DNA of 64,000 nt. Source: Cyanobium usitatum str. Tous. GTDB taxonomy: Bacteria; Cyanobacteriota; Cyanobacteriia; PCC-6307; Cyanobiaceae. Both the position numbers and the translations under genes were made by a program. The stretch lies in contig NZ_OY986431.1 of the NCBI RefSeq assembly GCF_963920485.1, positions 1,860,001 through 1,924,000 of the forward strand, written 5' to 3'. Each line of letters starts with the position of its first letter. Position 1 is the stretch's first letter. Positions 26,422 through 40,182 of this stretch are shown here, piece by piece. The notes under the pieces are model-generated. The model did no database searches. It worked only from the letters and a program-made list of their open reading frames with translations, and was not told the DNA's origin.

Positions 26422-27267
26422 ATGCCGGAATTACCCGAAGTTGAAACCGTGCGGCGGGGTCTCGAGCAGCAGACCCAGGGCTTTGAGATCAGCAGGGTTG
26501 AGGTGCACCGGGCTAGAGCCATAGCCAGCCCGGCCACCCCCGCCGCATTCGCTGCGGCCTTGTGCGGTTGCCGAGTTGGCGCCTGGTCGCGACGCGGCAA
26601 GTATCTGATGGGCGAGCTCAGTCGAGGGGGTAAGGAGGCTGGCAGCTGGGGCGTGCATTTGCGCATGACCGGCCAATTCCTTTGGCTGGAAACCCCGAAA
26701 CCGGCCTGCTCCCACACCCGCGTGCAACTGTTTGCTGCCAGCAACCAGGAGCTGCGCTTCGTAGACACCCGCAGCTTCGGCCAGATGTGGTGGGTACCCC
26801 CCGGCCAACCGCTGGACTCGGTAATCACGGGCCTGGGGCGGCTGGGCCCCGAGCCCTTCAGTCCAGCCTTCAACTCGGCCTACCTGGCCGAGCGGCTGCG
26901 GGGTTCGAGGCGTCCAATCAAAAATGCCTTGCTAGATCAAGCGCTGGTGGCAGGGGTGGGCAACATCTACGCCGATGAGTCCCTGTTTGCTGCAGGAATT
27001 CGGCCCGCCACCGCCAGCGGCAGCCTTGGCGTGTCCCAGCTGGAGCGCCTACGCCAAGCCCTGGTGGAGGTGCTGGAAACCAGCATCGGCGCCGGCGGCA
27101 CAACCTTCAGCGACTTCCGCGACCTCAAGGGCAACAACGGCAATTACGGCGGCGTGGCCTGGGTCTACAGGCGCGGTGGTGAACCCTGCCGCCGCTGCCA
27201 CACCCCCATCCAACGGGAGAAACTCGGCGGGCGCAGCAGCCACTGGTGCCCGAGCTGCCAGCATTGA
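26422..27267 (+). CDS. mutM: Formamidopyrimidine-DNA glycosylase
   Basis: 281 residues from the ATG that gives the catalytic N-terminus MPELPEVETVRRGLE (Pro2 nucleophile after Met removal); a 12-codon longer frame is rejected for that reason. Removes oxidised purines such as 8-oxoguanine. Also visible are GRRGKYL-type SRRGKYLMGEL, HLRMTGQF, QALVAGVGNIYADESLF (H2TH region) and a C-terminal zinc finger with CRRCHTPI and CPSC. Closely followed by the mtn fusion gene. Confidence 0.97.
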   Translation: MPELPEVETVRRGLEQQTQGFEISRVEVHRARAIASPATPAAFAAALCGCRVGAWSRRGKYLMGELSRGGKEAGSWGVHLRMTGQFLWLETPKPACSHTRVQLFAASNQELRFVDTRSFGQMWWVPPGQPLDSVITGLGRLGPEPFSPAFNSAYLAERLRGSRRPIKNALLDQALVAGVGNIYADESLFAAGIRPATASGSLGVSQLERLRQALVEVLETSIGAGGTTFSDFRDLKGNNGNYGGVAWVYRRGGEPCRRCHTPIQREKLGGRSSHWCPSCQH

Positions 27268-27284
27268 ACCAACCGCAAGCTTGC

Positions 27285-28685
27285 GTGAATACCACCGCAT
27301 CACAAACAGCCGAATTAGCCCAACAGCTCAGCGCGACGATGGCCGCTATTCATCGCCGCGGTTGGTGCGATGGCACAGGAGGCAATTTCAGCTGCGTTCT
27401 GCGGTGGCAGCCCCTGGAGTTGCTGATGGCCCCTAGTGGGGTGGATAAGGGCAGCGTCGCTCCCGAGCAACTGATCGTGGTTGATGCTGCTGGGGCAGTG
27501 CTAAAAGGCGCCGGGCGGGCCAGCGCCGAAACGGCCGTACACCTGGCCCTGGTGGAGACCTGTGGAGCCGGTGCGGTGCTGCACACCCATTCCCAAGCGG
27601 GCACCCTGCTGTCCCAGCACTACGCCACCAAAGCAGGGGTTGCCTTCCTTGTGCTCCAAGACCTGGAGATGCTTAAAGGACTTGAAGGTGTAGCCACTCA
27701 CGCCACCAGCGTCTCAATTCCAGTACTGGGTAACGATCAGGATCTGGTACGACTGCGCGGCAAGGCAGAACCCCACCTCGCGGCAGCGCCCTATGGCCTA
27801 CTGATTGCGGGCCATGGCCTCTATGCCTGGGGCAAGGATCTAACGACAGCTCGAAGACATCTCGAGATTCTGGAGTTTCTGCTGGAGCAGCACTGGCGCC
27901 AACTATTGCTTCAGGGGCTAAGCGCTAGGCAGCACGGCAGGGCAGTTGTGCAACGGCATGGCGTGAGCCATGTGCTGCTTGACATTGAGGGCACCACCTG
28001 CCCGGTGAGTTTTGTCTCAGACACCCTTTTCCCCTATGCAGCCGAACATCTCGGCAGCTTTTTGAACGAGCACCACAAGGACCCGCAGGTTCAGGAATTG
28101 CTTGCCGAAGTAGCAAAAGCCTGGGCCGAAGATCCAGACCCCGAAGCTCAGTCAATTAGGCAGAAGAGGGGATCAACAGGTAGCGATGATGTAGTGAGCT
28201 ACTTGCTTTGGCTAATCGGCAAAGACCGCAAGCTCGCGCCACTCAAAGAGCTGCAGGGGATGATCTGGGATATTGGCTATCAAGCCGGCAAGCTTCAGGG
28301 TCCCCTATTTGAAGATGTACCAGGCGCTCTACGGCAGTGGCATGCAGCCGGACTGCAATTGGCGGTCTATTCGTCTGGATCAGTTGGAGCCCAACAGCTG
28401 ATCTACGGATACAGCAGTGGTGGGGATTTAAGAGGGATGTTTGGCCACTGGTTTGACACCCGCATTGGCGGCAAGCGTGACCAGAGCAGCTACACAAAGA
28501 TTGCGGGGGCGCTTGATGTTCCAAGCCACCAAATTTTGTTTATAAGTGACACCCTGGCCGAATGCGAAGCGGCAGCGGCCAGCGGCATGCAGGTGCTGCT
28601 CAGCATCCGGCCAGGCAATTCGGAGCAAGAGGTGAGTCGATTTGAGAGGATCAGCTCATTCCAAGAACTGGAGCTAAATCCATGA
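27285..28685 (+). CDS. mtnBC: Fused methylthioribulose-1-phosphate dehydratase / enolase-phosphatase
   Basis: 466 residues from GTG 27285; in-frame GTG 27246 and TTG 27264 would overlap or abut mutM, and no clear ribosome-binding site decides. The N-terminal half is MtnB, an aldolase-class II fold with RRGWCDGTGGNFSCVL and the zinc histidines in LHTHSQAG and AGHGLYAWG. The C-terminal half, from about residue 225, is MtnC, a HAD phosphatase with LLDIEGTTCPVSFVSDTLFP, YSSGSVGAQQLIYG and FISDTLAECEAAAASG. Together they convert methylthioribulose-1-P to acireductone, which MtnD then uses. Same order as plant DEP1-type fusions. Confidence 0.93.
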   Translation: MNTTASQTAELAQQLSATMAAIHRRGWCDGTGGNFSCVLRWQPLELLMAPSGVDKGSVAPEQLIVVDAAGAVLKGAGRASAETAVHLALVETCGAGAVLHTHSQAGTLLSQHYATKAGVAFLVLQDLEMLKGLEGVATHATSVSIPVLGNDQDLVRLRGKAEPHLAAAPYGLLIAGHGLYAWGKDLTTARRHLEILEFLLEQHWRQLLLQGLSARQHGRAVVQRHGVSHVLLDIEGTTCPVSFVSDTLFPYAAEHLGSFLNEHHKDPQVQELLAEVAKAWAEDPDPEAQSIRQKRGSTGSDDVVSYLLWLIGKDRKLAPLKELQGMIWDIGYQAGKLQGPLFEDVPGALRQWHAAGLQLAVYSSGSVGAQQLIYGYSSGGDLRGMFGHWFDTRIGGKRDQSSYTKIAGALDVPSHQILFISDTLAECEAAAASGMQVLLSIRPGNSEQEVSRFERISSFQELELNP

Positions 28686-29113
28686 ACCAAGGCATTCAGG
28701 ATATTGATGCCAAAGCTGAGGCGGAGACAAACGAGCAGCAGTTGATTAGCCTCAACCAAACCCTGCTTGAAAGCGTAGTCAGCGGTGATTGGCTCACCTA
28801 TGCCAGCCATTGCAGCGTGGACCTCACCTGCTTCGAAGCAGAGACCAACGGAGTGCTTGCAGAAGGTCTTGCCTTCCACCAGTTCTATTTCGACCTACCA
28901 GCAGCAGCGCCAAGCGGCCCTCCAGCCCCCATACAGGTGAGCATGGCCAGACCCCATATCCGCTGGATCAGTGCCGACGCGGCCGTATTGAGCTACACCC
29001 GTCTCACCCAGAAAATGGTCGACGGAGCAGCGGTAACCGCTAGCTGCTGCGAGACCCGTGTTTGGCAGAGAATCGATGGCAGCTGGAAACACGTCCATGC
29101 GCATCGTTCCTGA
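28682..29113 (+). CDS. SnoaL/DUF4440-like (NTF2-fold) protein
   Basis: 143 residues, ATG overlapping the mtnBC stop (ATGA). Motifs such as LNQTLLESVVSGDWLTYASH, CSVDLTCFEAETNGVLAEGL, FHQFYFDL and the C-terminal TRVWQRIDGSWKHVHAHRS match the CaMKII-association/DUF4440 branch of the NTF2-like superfamily. These proteins form a cone-shaped pocket and vary in activity. Coupling with mtnBC suggests a role related to methionine salvage, but nothing in the sequence proves it. Confidence 0.8.
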   Translation: MNQGIQDIDAKAEAETNEQQLISLNQTLLESVVSGDWLTYASHCSVDLTCFEAETNGVLAEGLAFHQFYFDLPAAAPSGPPAPIQVSMARPHIRWISADAAVLSYTRLTQKMVDGAAVTASCCETRVWQRIDGSWKHVHAHRS

Positions 29114-29148
29114 AAGTCATTACCCAAGCAAAAGCTTAACCAACAAAA

Positions 29149-29172
29149 AAGCCACCCCTAAGGGTGGCTTTT
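29149..29172. terminator. Bidirectional terminator between the mtn gene pair and the rRNA operon
   Basis: A stem GCCACCC / GGGTGGC with a CTAA loop, flanked by an A-run on the left and TTTT on the right, can terminate both the plus-strand SnoaL-like gene and the minus-strand rRNA operon, whose 5S ends about 60 bases away. Confidence 0.88.
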
Positions 29173-29230
29173 GAGTCAACTGACACATCCTCTTTCAAGA
29201 GAATGCAGCAGTTGATTGGGATGAATGTTT

Positions 29231-29350
29231 TACCTGGCATCGAGCTATTTTCTCAGGGGGCTGCCCCCCAAATATCGTTGCCGCTGCAGCGTTTCACAGC
29301 CGAGTTCGAGATGGATCGGAGTGGGTCCACTGCGCCATGGACACCAGGAT
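29231..29350 (-). rRNA. rrf: 5S ribosomal RNA
   Basis: On the minus strand it begins TCCTGGTGTC and ends GATGCCAGGTA, with the conserved ACCCACTCCGATCCATCTCG and CTCGGCTGTGAAAC segments. The ends pair as the 5S terminal stem. Exact ends are estimated within a few bases. Confidence 0.95.
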
Positions 29351-29462
29351 AGTGTTCATCCTCAGGTTGAACCCTGAGAACTACATAGGTAAGACAAACA
29401 CTCAACCTTACGGTCAGATGATTGTGAACTGGAAACAAGCTTTTGTTTAGAGCCTGAGTTTT

Positions 29463-32344
<2,882 letters not shown>

Positions 32345-32840
32345 AATTTCAACTCCCAGTCCTTCAGGCTGTTGAGGCCTATTCTCTCTAGATTCACCTA
32401 CAATCAACACTCAAATCTCTTTGAGTATCTCCTGCGGTTTGAATGCCAGGATCAAACTCCCAAACCCTCGGCGGGCTCAGAAGAAAACTGGAAGCTCTCG
32501 GCTCTAAAAACTCAATAGAATTTTCTTGATACCAACTTTAAGCCTTATCCATTGCTGGATAAAACTCAAGCTAGAATCAAGCATCCATGAGATGCTTTAT
32601 TTCCAGACTTTACCTATGCAGTTGTCAAGGTTCTGCTGACATTCAAACAGCCCTGTCTCCAGGGCAAGGTTGAATCCAGCGTCTTTTCAACCAAACTAAT
32701 CAACCAGACATCTGATTAACTCGGAAAGAATGAAAAGAAGCTGAAATCTTCAGCGAACAACAGTCAAGATCACAATCACAGCTAAACTCCTTACTGCAAT
32801 ACTTGCAGTTACAGATTGAGGGATGAGCATCATCATTGGA
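32345..32840 (-). other. Internal transcribed spacer between tRNA-Ala and 23S
   Basis: About 500 bases of rRNA-operon spacer without a gene, AT-richer than the surroundings. It holds a box A-type antitermination element (listed separately) and should contain the processing stems of 23S. A shorter spacer of about 260 bases (32997-33255) separates 16S from tRNA-Ile and also holds no gene. Confidence 0.85.
32615..32633 (-). promoter_or_regulatory. Box A antitermination element in the rRNA spacer
   Basis: The minus strand reads GAACCTTGACAACTGCATA, which matches the conserved cyanobacterial spacer box A (usually GAACCTTGAAAACTGCATA) upstream of 23S. Confidence 0.75.
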
Positions 32841-32913
32841 TGGAGGTTAGCGGACTCGAACCGCTGACATCCTGCTTGCAAAGCAGGCGCTCTACCAACT
32901 GAGCTAAACCCCC
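32841..32913 (-). tRNA. trnA: tRNA-Ala(TGC)
   Basis: In the 16S-23S spacer. Acceptor GGGGGTT with 3' partner AACCTCC, D-arm GCTCAGTTGGTAGAGC, anticodon loop TTTGCAA (TGC) and T-arm GGTTCGAGTCC. Usual position after tRNA-Ile. Confidence 0.97.
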
Positions 32914-32922
32914 AAACACGAA

Positions 32923-32996
<74 letters not shown>

Positions 32997-33255
32997 AGGA
33001 GCTCTCGCCGCAACCTAGCTCGCCTTTCGGCTTGCCAGATCAAACACAAATAAAAAAATTAGTGTTCTCGGCTTTACCCGCTGTGGGGTGACCTAGACAA
33101 AGTTTAGGAACTGAAATTAAGATGTTCATCTCTAAACTGATTACTCAGCTCTTCTTGAACGCTCAAATTGAGGTACCGATCGACCTTAGAGATGACAGAA
33201 TCATGGCCTGAGAATAAAATACTCAGACATCACAATTAGTTATTGTATCCCTGTT

Positions 33256-34736
<1,481 letters not shown>

Positions 34737-35545
34737 GTAGTTCACGTCCTATCGGCTTTCGCCTCAACCTGAATTGCTTCTCACCCGCTTTGACCCACTG
34801 GCGCAGGTCTCACAGTTGGAGCCCCTTCCTCTGACAGAAGGTTTCAAAGAGTGCATTCAGAAATTTCTTTCCTCTTGACTTTCCCGAATCCCAGATCCGG
34901 TCGCGCTCGCCTCTCCTATCGGCACACCAGCTCCTGTTCCCTCGTGAGAAGGCAACAAAAACCAACCAACAGGCGCGTCACGCTATGTTTTTTTTTGACG
35001 GGACCTCACACCTTCACTGCTATTTCCGTCACTAGCTAATCTCTCAGCTAAAAAATCAAAGCTCCAACACCCTCCCTCTCGGGCGGTGCAGGCTCCCTTG
35101 ATCCGTGACGCAGTGAAAGCGTCAGTTCCTAAACTTTTTAGTTGTCCAGGTGCTTCCGCTTCCTCCCCCTCTCGGGAGTTCTCGGCGGAACGCCGCTTCT
35201 CAGCGACTCAGAAAACTTACAACACCGTCGGCTCTCGCCTCCTCCGTCGTAAGCCTGCTCGCTTCCGGGGCTTCCCCCCTTGCGCGCAGTCCAAAAACAT
35301 ATCACCACGCTTGCCCTTATGGCAAGAACCCGTATCGAGCGCGACAGCGCCCCAAGCCAAAACCATTGCGGCCAGGCGCTTAGGTGCACTCCATTTGCCG
35401 CCTTTCCCCCTAGGGCCGCTGCAGGCCCTTCAGCGCCATATGGGCCACAAGGGTGGCTATCGGGAGCGCTTCTGGGGCAGGGAGGCTCACAGAGCTCAGC
35501 TGAGGAAGGGCCAAAGCAGCTGAAAGAGACTCTCTTACATGCCAT
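34737..35545 (-). other. rRNA operon leader and promoter region
   Basis: About 800 bases upstream of 16S with no convincing gene; the small frames here have no family features. It should contain the rRNA promoter, leader and 5' processing stem. A short hairpin TGACGC/GCGTCA lies at 35106-35124. I could not place a promoter with confidence. Confidence 0.7.
34840..34854 (-). promoter_or_regulatory. Box A-like element in the rRNA leader
   Basis: The minus strand reads TGCACTCTTTGAAACC, close to the bacterial box A antitermination consensus (TGCTCTTTAACA), about 100 bases upstream of 16S. Similarity only. Confidence 0.45.
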
Positions 35546-35572
35546 AAAAAAAGCCGCGACCGAAGTCGCGGC
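35546..35572 (-). terminator. Rho-independent terminator after petD
   Basis: On the minus strand, stem GCCGCGAC / GTCGCGGC with a TTCG loop is followed by a run of seven T residues. It ends the petB-petD transcript and separates it from the rRNA leader. Confidence 0.93.
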
Positions 35573-35621
35573 TTGATAAGGGGGGCCAGGCAGGGTGCCC
35601 AAGACGATTTGCTCCTAAATA

Positions 35622-36104
35622 TCAGAACAGACCAAGGGTGAGTGACTTGTCGATCGGCATGGCGGCGCCAATGCCGAGATAAATCGCAAACACCGTGCCG
35701 AACAAGAAGGTGGCCATGGCCACGGGCCTGCGGAAGGGATTCTGAAACTTATTGAAACTCTCGATGAAGGGCACAAGCATCAGACCCAGGGGGATCATCG
35801 TCTGCAGGGCAATGCCCAAAAGCTTGTTTGGAACAACCCTGAGAATCTGGAAGACCGGATACAGGTACCACTCAGGCAGGATCTCAAGCGGTGTTGCAAA
35901 GGGATCAGCCTTGTCGCCCAGCATGGCCGGATCCATGACTGCCAGGCCAACCATGCAGCCAATAGTCCCCAGGATCACCACGGGGAACATGTAAAGGAGG
36001 TCGTTGGGCCAGGCTGGCTCACCGTAGTAGTTGTGACCCATACCCTTCGCCAACTTGGCGCGGAGCTTGGGATCGGTGAGATCGGGCTTCTTAAGGATGT
36101 GCAT
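35622..36104 (-). CDS. petD: Cytochrome b6f complex subunit IV
   Basis: 160 residues from the ATG that gives [20 protein letters not shown]; a 28-codon longer frame is rejected because it lacks family similarity. Three membrane helices, with the conserved [32 protein letters not shown] (the PEWY motif of the quinol-oxidising site) and [20 protein letters not shown]. Works with PetB in plastoquinol oxidation. Same strand as petB, 88 bases downstream. Confidence 0.98.
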   Translation of the reverse strand: MHILKKPDLTDPKLRAKLAKGMGHNYYGEPAWPNDLLYMFPVVILGTIGCMVGLAVMDPAMLGDKADPFATPLEILPEWYLYPVFQILRVVPNKLLGIALQTMIPLGLMLVPFIESFNKFQNPFRRPVAMATFLFGTVFAIYLGIGAAMPIDKSLTLGLF

Positions 36105-36192
36105 GGCAGCTGCCGGCAGCAGGGATCTTTGAGGTGTTGGTGTGAAGCTTAAGGGGGGAGATTCGGGAGGCGAGAGGCCTCGAATCAATAGG

Positions 36193-36876
36193 TCACAAGG
36201 GGCCAGAGATGCCCTGCTTCCGGATCATCAGGAAGTGCATGAGCATGAAAACCGCAAGCAGCCAAGGCATCACGAAGGTGTGGAGGCTGTAAAAGCGGGT
36301 AAGGGTGGACTGGCCAACGCTCTCTCCACCACGGAGGAGCTCGACCATGAAATCACCGATGACCGGAACAGCCGCGGGGACTCCAGAAACAATTTTGACG
36401 GCCCAGTAACCGAGTTGATCCCAAGGCAAGGAGTAGCCAGTAACGCCGAAGGAGACAGTGATCACTGCCATGGTGACGCCAGTAACCCAGGTGAGCTCCC
36501 TTGGGCGCTTGAAACCACCGGTGAGATAAACCCGGAAAACGTGCAGGATCAGCATCAGCACCATCATCGAGGCGCTCCAGCGGTGCACAGACCTGATCAA
36601 CCAGCCAAAGCTGACGTCGGTCATGAGGTACTGGACAGAGGCATAGGCCTCAGCCACCGTTGGCTTGTAATAGAAGGTCATCGCAAACCCAGTGGCGAAC
36701 TGGATCAGGAAGCAAACCAGGGTGATGCCGCCCAGGCAATAAAAAATGTTGACGTGAGGGGGCACGTATTTGGACGAGATGTCGTCGGCAATCGACTGGA
36801 TCTCAAGGCGCTCGTCGAACCAGTTGTAAACAGGGTTCGAAGCCTGTCCGGAGTTTCCAGCAGGAGTGTTCGCCAT
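36193..36876 (-). CDS. petB: Cytochrome b6
   Basis: 227 residues. Membrane cytochrome with four helices that holds the b hemes and heme c(n) of the b6f complex. The N-terminal insertion GNSGQASN before [20 protein letters not shown] makes it a few residues longer than usual. Visible are [14 protein letters not shown] (Cys for heme c(n)), the heme His residues in [20 protein letters not shown] and [20 protein letters not shown], and [17 protein letters not shown]. Start is 100 bases from the divergent ctpA start. Confidence 0.98.
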   Translation of the reverse strand: MANTPAGNSGQASNPVYNWFDERLEIQSIADDISSKYVPPHVNIFYCLGGITLVCFLIQFATGFAMTFYYKPTVAEAYASVQYLMTDVSFGWLIRSVHRWSASMMVLMLILHVFRVYLTGGFKRPRELTWVTGVTMAVITVSFGVTGYSLPWDQLGYWAVKIVSGVPAAVPVIGDFMVELLRGGESVGQSTLTRFYSLHTFVMPWLLAVFMLMHFLMIRKQGISGPL

Positions 36877-36976
36877 GCAGCTGGGGTATTGGTTGCGAGA
36901 TCCTACCGATGACCTCGAGCCGCTTGTGAGTGTCCAGCCCTCTAGGCCAGCGCCTTCTCAACCGTTTGCAACAGCC

Positions 36977-38203
36977 GTGAAAAACCTTTTGGCAACCATG
37001 CTGCAGCGTTTGCTTGGCCCCGTGCTGGCCCTAGCCCTGCTGGCAGCCTCCGGCGCCTCGGCCTTGGCCCTCAGCGATACCCAGCAGCTGGTGGTTGAGG
37101 CATGGCGCCTAGTGAACCAGAGCTACGTGGATCCAGGACGCTTTGAAACGGTGCATTGGAAGCGGCTGCGCCAAAAAGCGCTCGAGCAACCAATCAACAG
37201 CTCAGGCGATGCCTACGACGCCATCGAATCAATGCTCACCCCCCTTGGGGATCCCTACACCCGCCTTTTGCGGCCTGCCGACTACGCCACCCTGCGCTCC
37301 AACACTCAGGGCACCGTGACCGGAGTGGGACTGCAGCTGGGCTTGCGCAGCAACGACCAAGCAGTCGTTGTGATCGCCCCACTGGACGGCTCCCCCGCCG
37401 CTGAAGCCCTGATACCTAGTGGCGCCGAGGTGCTGCGGGTAGATGGCCAGGCCACTGAGGTTCTGGGGCTGGAACGCACCGCAGCCGCCCTGCGCGGCCC
37501 CGCCGGGAGCCGGGTGCTGGTGCAACTCAACATGCAAGGGCAGTCCCGCGAAGTGGAGCTCGAACGGCGAGAGGTGGAGCTGCGTCCGGTGCGCAGCAAG
37601 CGTCTGCGGGTGGGAGAGCACACCCTCGGCTACCTGCGTATCACCCAATTTTCTGAACCGGTGCCCCAGGACGTGCAGGAAGCCCTCGCCGATCTCAACA
37701 GCAAGGCGATCGAGGGGCTGATTCTTGATCTACGCAACAACTCCGGCGGGCTGGTGAGCGCCGGCTTAGCCGTGGCCAACGACCTACTCAATGGCGAGCC
37801 CATCGTGGAAACCCAGGACCGTGATGGACTCAGTTCGCCCCAACAGGCCAACCCCGGCATGCTCTTCGACGGGCCGATGCTCACCCTGGTGAACGGCGGC
37901 ACAGCTAGTGCCAGCGAAATCCTGGCGGGGGCCCTTCAAGACAATGGCCGCAGTGAGCTGGTGGGAGCTCAAACCTTCGGCAAAGGGCTGATTCAGACCC
38001 TGATCCCCCTGAGCGACTCCAGTGGACTGGCCGTAACCGTGGCCCGCTACCTCACCCCCAGCGGCAGGGACATTCAGCACCAGGGAATCGCGCCGGATCT
38101 AGTGCTGCCCGAACCCGAACCCCTAGACCCCGGCGGTGAGGCTGACAGCTGGCTTGATGCCGCGGGCCGCTTGCTGGCCAGCCGGCTTGAAGCGAACCTT
38201 TGA
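36977..38203 (+). CDS. ctpA: Carboxyl-terminal processing protease
   Basis: 408 residues from GTG 36977 (an ATG at 36998 is also possible; the longer frame would start inside petB). The signal peptide is LLGPVLALALLAASGASALA. S41-family serine protease with a PDZ domain (about 95-180: GVGLQLGLRSNDQAVVVIAP) and a catalytic domain with LILDLRNNSGGLVSAGLAV, the Ser in NGGTASASEILAGALQD and Lys in GAQTFGKGLIQT. In cyanobacteria CtpA trims the C-terminus of the PSII D1 precursor in the lumen. Confidence 0.93.
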   Translation: MKNLLATMLQRLLGPVLALALLAASGASALALSDTQQLVVEAWRLVNQSYVDPGRFETVHWKRLRQKALEQPINSSGDAYDAIESMLTPLGDPYTRLLRPADYATLRSNTQGTVTGVGLQLGLRSNDQAVVVIAPLDGSPAAEALIPSGAEVLRVDGQATEVLGLERTAAALRGPAGSRVLVQLNMQGQSREVELERREVELRPVRSKRLRVGEHTLGYLRITQFSEPVPQDVQEALADLNSKAIEGLILDLRNNSGGLVSAGLAVANDLLNGEPIVETQDRDGLSSPQQANPGMLFDGPMLTLVNGGTASASEILAGALQDNGRSELVGAQTFGKGLIQTLIPLSDSSGLAVTVARYLTPSGRDIQHQGIAPDLVLPEPEPLDPGGEADSWLDAAGRLLASRLEANL

Positions 38204-38205
38204 AT

Positions 38206-39447
38206 ATGGGAGAGCGCACTTATCACGATCCGCTGCACGGGGCGATTCGACTCGATCGCAGCGATCCGGCCGAAGCCCTGGCCATCGACCTGATCGATTC
38301 CGCCCCCTTCCAGCGCTTGCGTCGAGTGCGTCAATTGGGGCCAGCCTTTCTGACCTTCCATGGAGCCGAGTCCAGCCGCTTCACCCATTCCCTCGGGGTG
38401 CTGCACCTAGCCCGCCTGGCTCTGCAACAGCTGGAGCGCCACCACCTTGAACTGGCGGAACATCGAGCCGTGCTCTACGCCGCGGCCCTCCTGCACGATG
38501 TGGGCCACGCTCCCCTGAGCCACTCCGGCGAGGAGATGTATGGGCTACACCACGAGGCGTGGTCGGGGCGACTGATCCGGGAGCATCCGGCCTTGCGCGA
38601 CCGCCTCGAAGCCCACGCCCCCGGCACGGCCAGCGCCGTGGCCGACCTGCTGGAGCACGGCCGCCACCCCTGCCCGGCGATCAAGGCCCTAGTGAGCAGC
38701 CAGCTGGACTGCGACCGGCTCGATTACCTGGTCCGCGATAGCTACAGCACCGGCACTACCTACGGCAGGCTGGATCTCGAGCGCATCCTGGCCGCCTTCA
38801 CCTTGGCTCCCGATGGCCAGCTGGCGATCACCCCCAAAGGGCTGATGGCCGTGGAGCACTACCTGGTGGTGCGCAACCTGATGTATCGCAGCGTCTACAA
38901 CCACCGGCTCAACGTGGTGTGCAACTGGCTGCTCAACCAGGCCATCGCAACCGCCCGACGCCTGGGAGCAAAGCGAGTTTGGGCCGACCAGGTGATGGGC
39001 CGCTGGCTGTGGAACTGCGACGCTCTCGATCTGGAGACATTCCTTGCCAACGACGACATCCGCACCGGGTACCACCTGATGCGCTGGATGGAAGAGGGCC
39101 CGGCCGAACTGCAGGATCCCTGCCGCCGCCTGCTGGAGCGGCGGCTGCTCAAGGCCACCGATGTGAGTCACTGCAGCCCCGCCCAGCGACTAGAGCTCCT
39201 GGCTGCAGCGCGGCAGCTAAGCGAAGCCGAGGGCCTGAGCGCCGAAACCAGCTGCGGCCTGCAGCAGCGCCAGAGCCGCGGTTATCACCCCTATAAAGGT
39301 GGCCTGCGCCTTTGGGATGGCGAGCACCTACAGGCCCTGGAGCAGCGCTCAAGCCTGGTGCAAAGCCTCACTGTTGCGGTCGAGCTGGCCTGGCTGATCC
39401 ATCCCGGTGAGGTGGCACCTAAGTTGCGCCAATTGCTGGGTCGCTGA
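38206..39447 (+). CDS. HD-superfamily phosphohydrolase (dNTPase-like)
   Basis: 413 residues from ATG 38206; a TTG two codons earlier overlaps the ctpA stop. N-terminal YHDPLHGAIRLD, then FQRLRRVRQLGPAFLTFHGA, SRFTHSLGVLHLARLALQQ, and the HD motif in AALLHDVGHAPLSHSGEEM, followed by QLDCDRLDYLVRDSYSTGTT. This is the SAMHD1/YdhJ-type family of HD hydrolases. Substrate unknown; the neighbourhood ctpA-HD-minC is one I recall from other picocyanobacteria. Confidence 0.88.
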   Translation: MGERTYHDPLHGAIRLDRSDPAEALAIDLIDSAPFQRLRRVRQLGPAFLTFHGAESSRFTHSLGVLHLARLALQQLERHHLELAEHRAVLYAAALLHDVGHAPLSHSGEEMYGLHHEAWSGRLIREHPALRDRLEAHAPGTASAVADLLEHGRHPCPAIKALVSSQLDCDRLDYLVRDSYSTGTTYGRLDLERILAAFTLAPDGQLAITPKGLMAVEHYLVVRNLMYRSVYNHRLNVVCNWLLNQAIATARRLGAKRVWADQVMGRWLWNCDALDLETFLANDDIRTGYHLMRWMEEGPAELQDPCRRLLERRLLKATDVSHCSPAQRLELLAAARQLSEAEGLSAETSCGLQQRQSRGYHPYKGGLRLWDGEHLQALEQRSSLVQSLTVAVELAWLIHPGEVAPKLRQLLGR

Positions 39448-39453
39448 GCGGGA

Positions 39454-40182
39454 ATGGGGATGGGGATAGGGCCGGAAATGGAGTTGGAGCCGGCGCAAGG
39501 AGCATTGCTGGTTGCAGACCAATCGGGGCGAGGCAGCCACCGACTAGTGCTGCCCGCCTACTGCCAAACCCCTTTGCCCGCTCTGGTGCAACAAGCAATT
39601 GATAGTGGCGCCCTGCTGGGTGATGGGCCAATCGAGGGCCAGGTGCTGCTCGAGGCTGGCGCCTGGCGTCTCGGCCTAAGCCAGCTTGGCGAGCTGCAGC
39701 GCACCCTGGCCGGCCGGGGGCTTGAGCTGGTGATGATCTGCGGCAGTCAGCCCCACACCCACGTAGCAGCTGCGGGGCTGGGGATCTTGAGCCAGTGGCC
39801 TAATGCGGCCGCTCCAGCGAGCCCCGCCAAACCAGATCCCGACCTGCAAGTGCATCGGGGCACCCTGCGCTCCGGCGACCATCTGGAAACATCGGCCAGC
39901 GTGCTGCTGCTTGGGGACGTAAACCCAGGCGCGCGGATTTCAGCCGCAGGCCATGTGCTGGTGTGGGGGCGATTGCGGGGTATGGCCCACGCCGGCTGCC
40001 AGGGCGACAACAGCGCCCGCATCGTGGCCCTGCAGCTACGACCGCTGCAGCTGCGGATTGCCGGGGCGGTGGCCCGGGGGCCCGAGGGAGCCCCCCCAGC
40101 CGGGTTTGCAGAAGAAGCTCGGATAGTGGCGGGCGCCATCCAAATAGACCCGGCCCAACCGATCTGGCCCCTTAGCGGTTAA
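39454..40182 (+). CDS. minC: Septum site-determining protein MinC
   Basis: 242 residues. FtsZ polymerisation inhibitor that works with MinD and MinE. The C-terminal right-handed beta-helix domain is clear: LQVHRGTLRSGDHLETSASV, LLLGDVNPGARISAAGHVLV, WGRLRGMAHAGCQGDNSARI, VALQLRPLQLRIAG. The N-terminal domain is weakly conserved as usual. Its stop overlaps the convergent PLD-like gene by 4 bases. Confidence 0.93.
   Translation: MGMGIGPEMELEPAQGALLVADQSGRGSHRLVLPAYCQTPLPALVQQAIDSGALLGDGPIEGQVLLEAGAWRLGLSQLGELQRTLAGRGLELVMICGSQPHTHVAAAGLGILSQWPNAAAPASPAKPDPDLQVHRGTLRSGDHLETSASVLLLGDVNPGARISAAGHVLVWGRLRGMAHAGCQGDNSARIVALQLRPLQLRIAGAVARGPEGAPPAGFAEEARIVAGAIQIDPAQPIWPLSG

Noticed and set aside
35106-35124. 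Hairpin in the rRNA leader as a terminator
   Set aside because: Short stem, no T-run on either strand.
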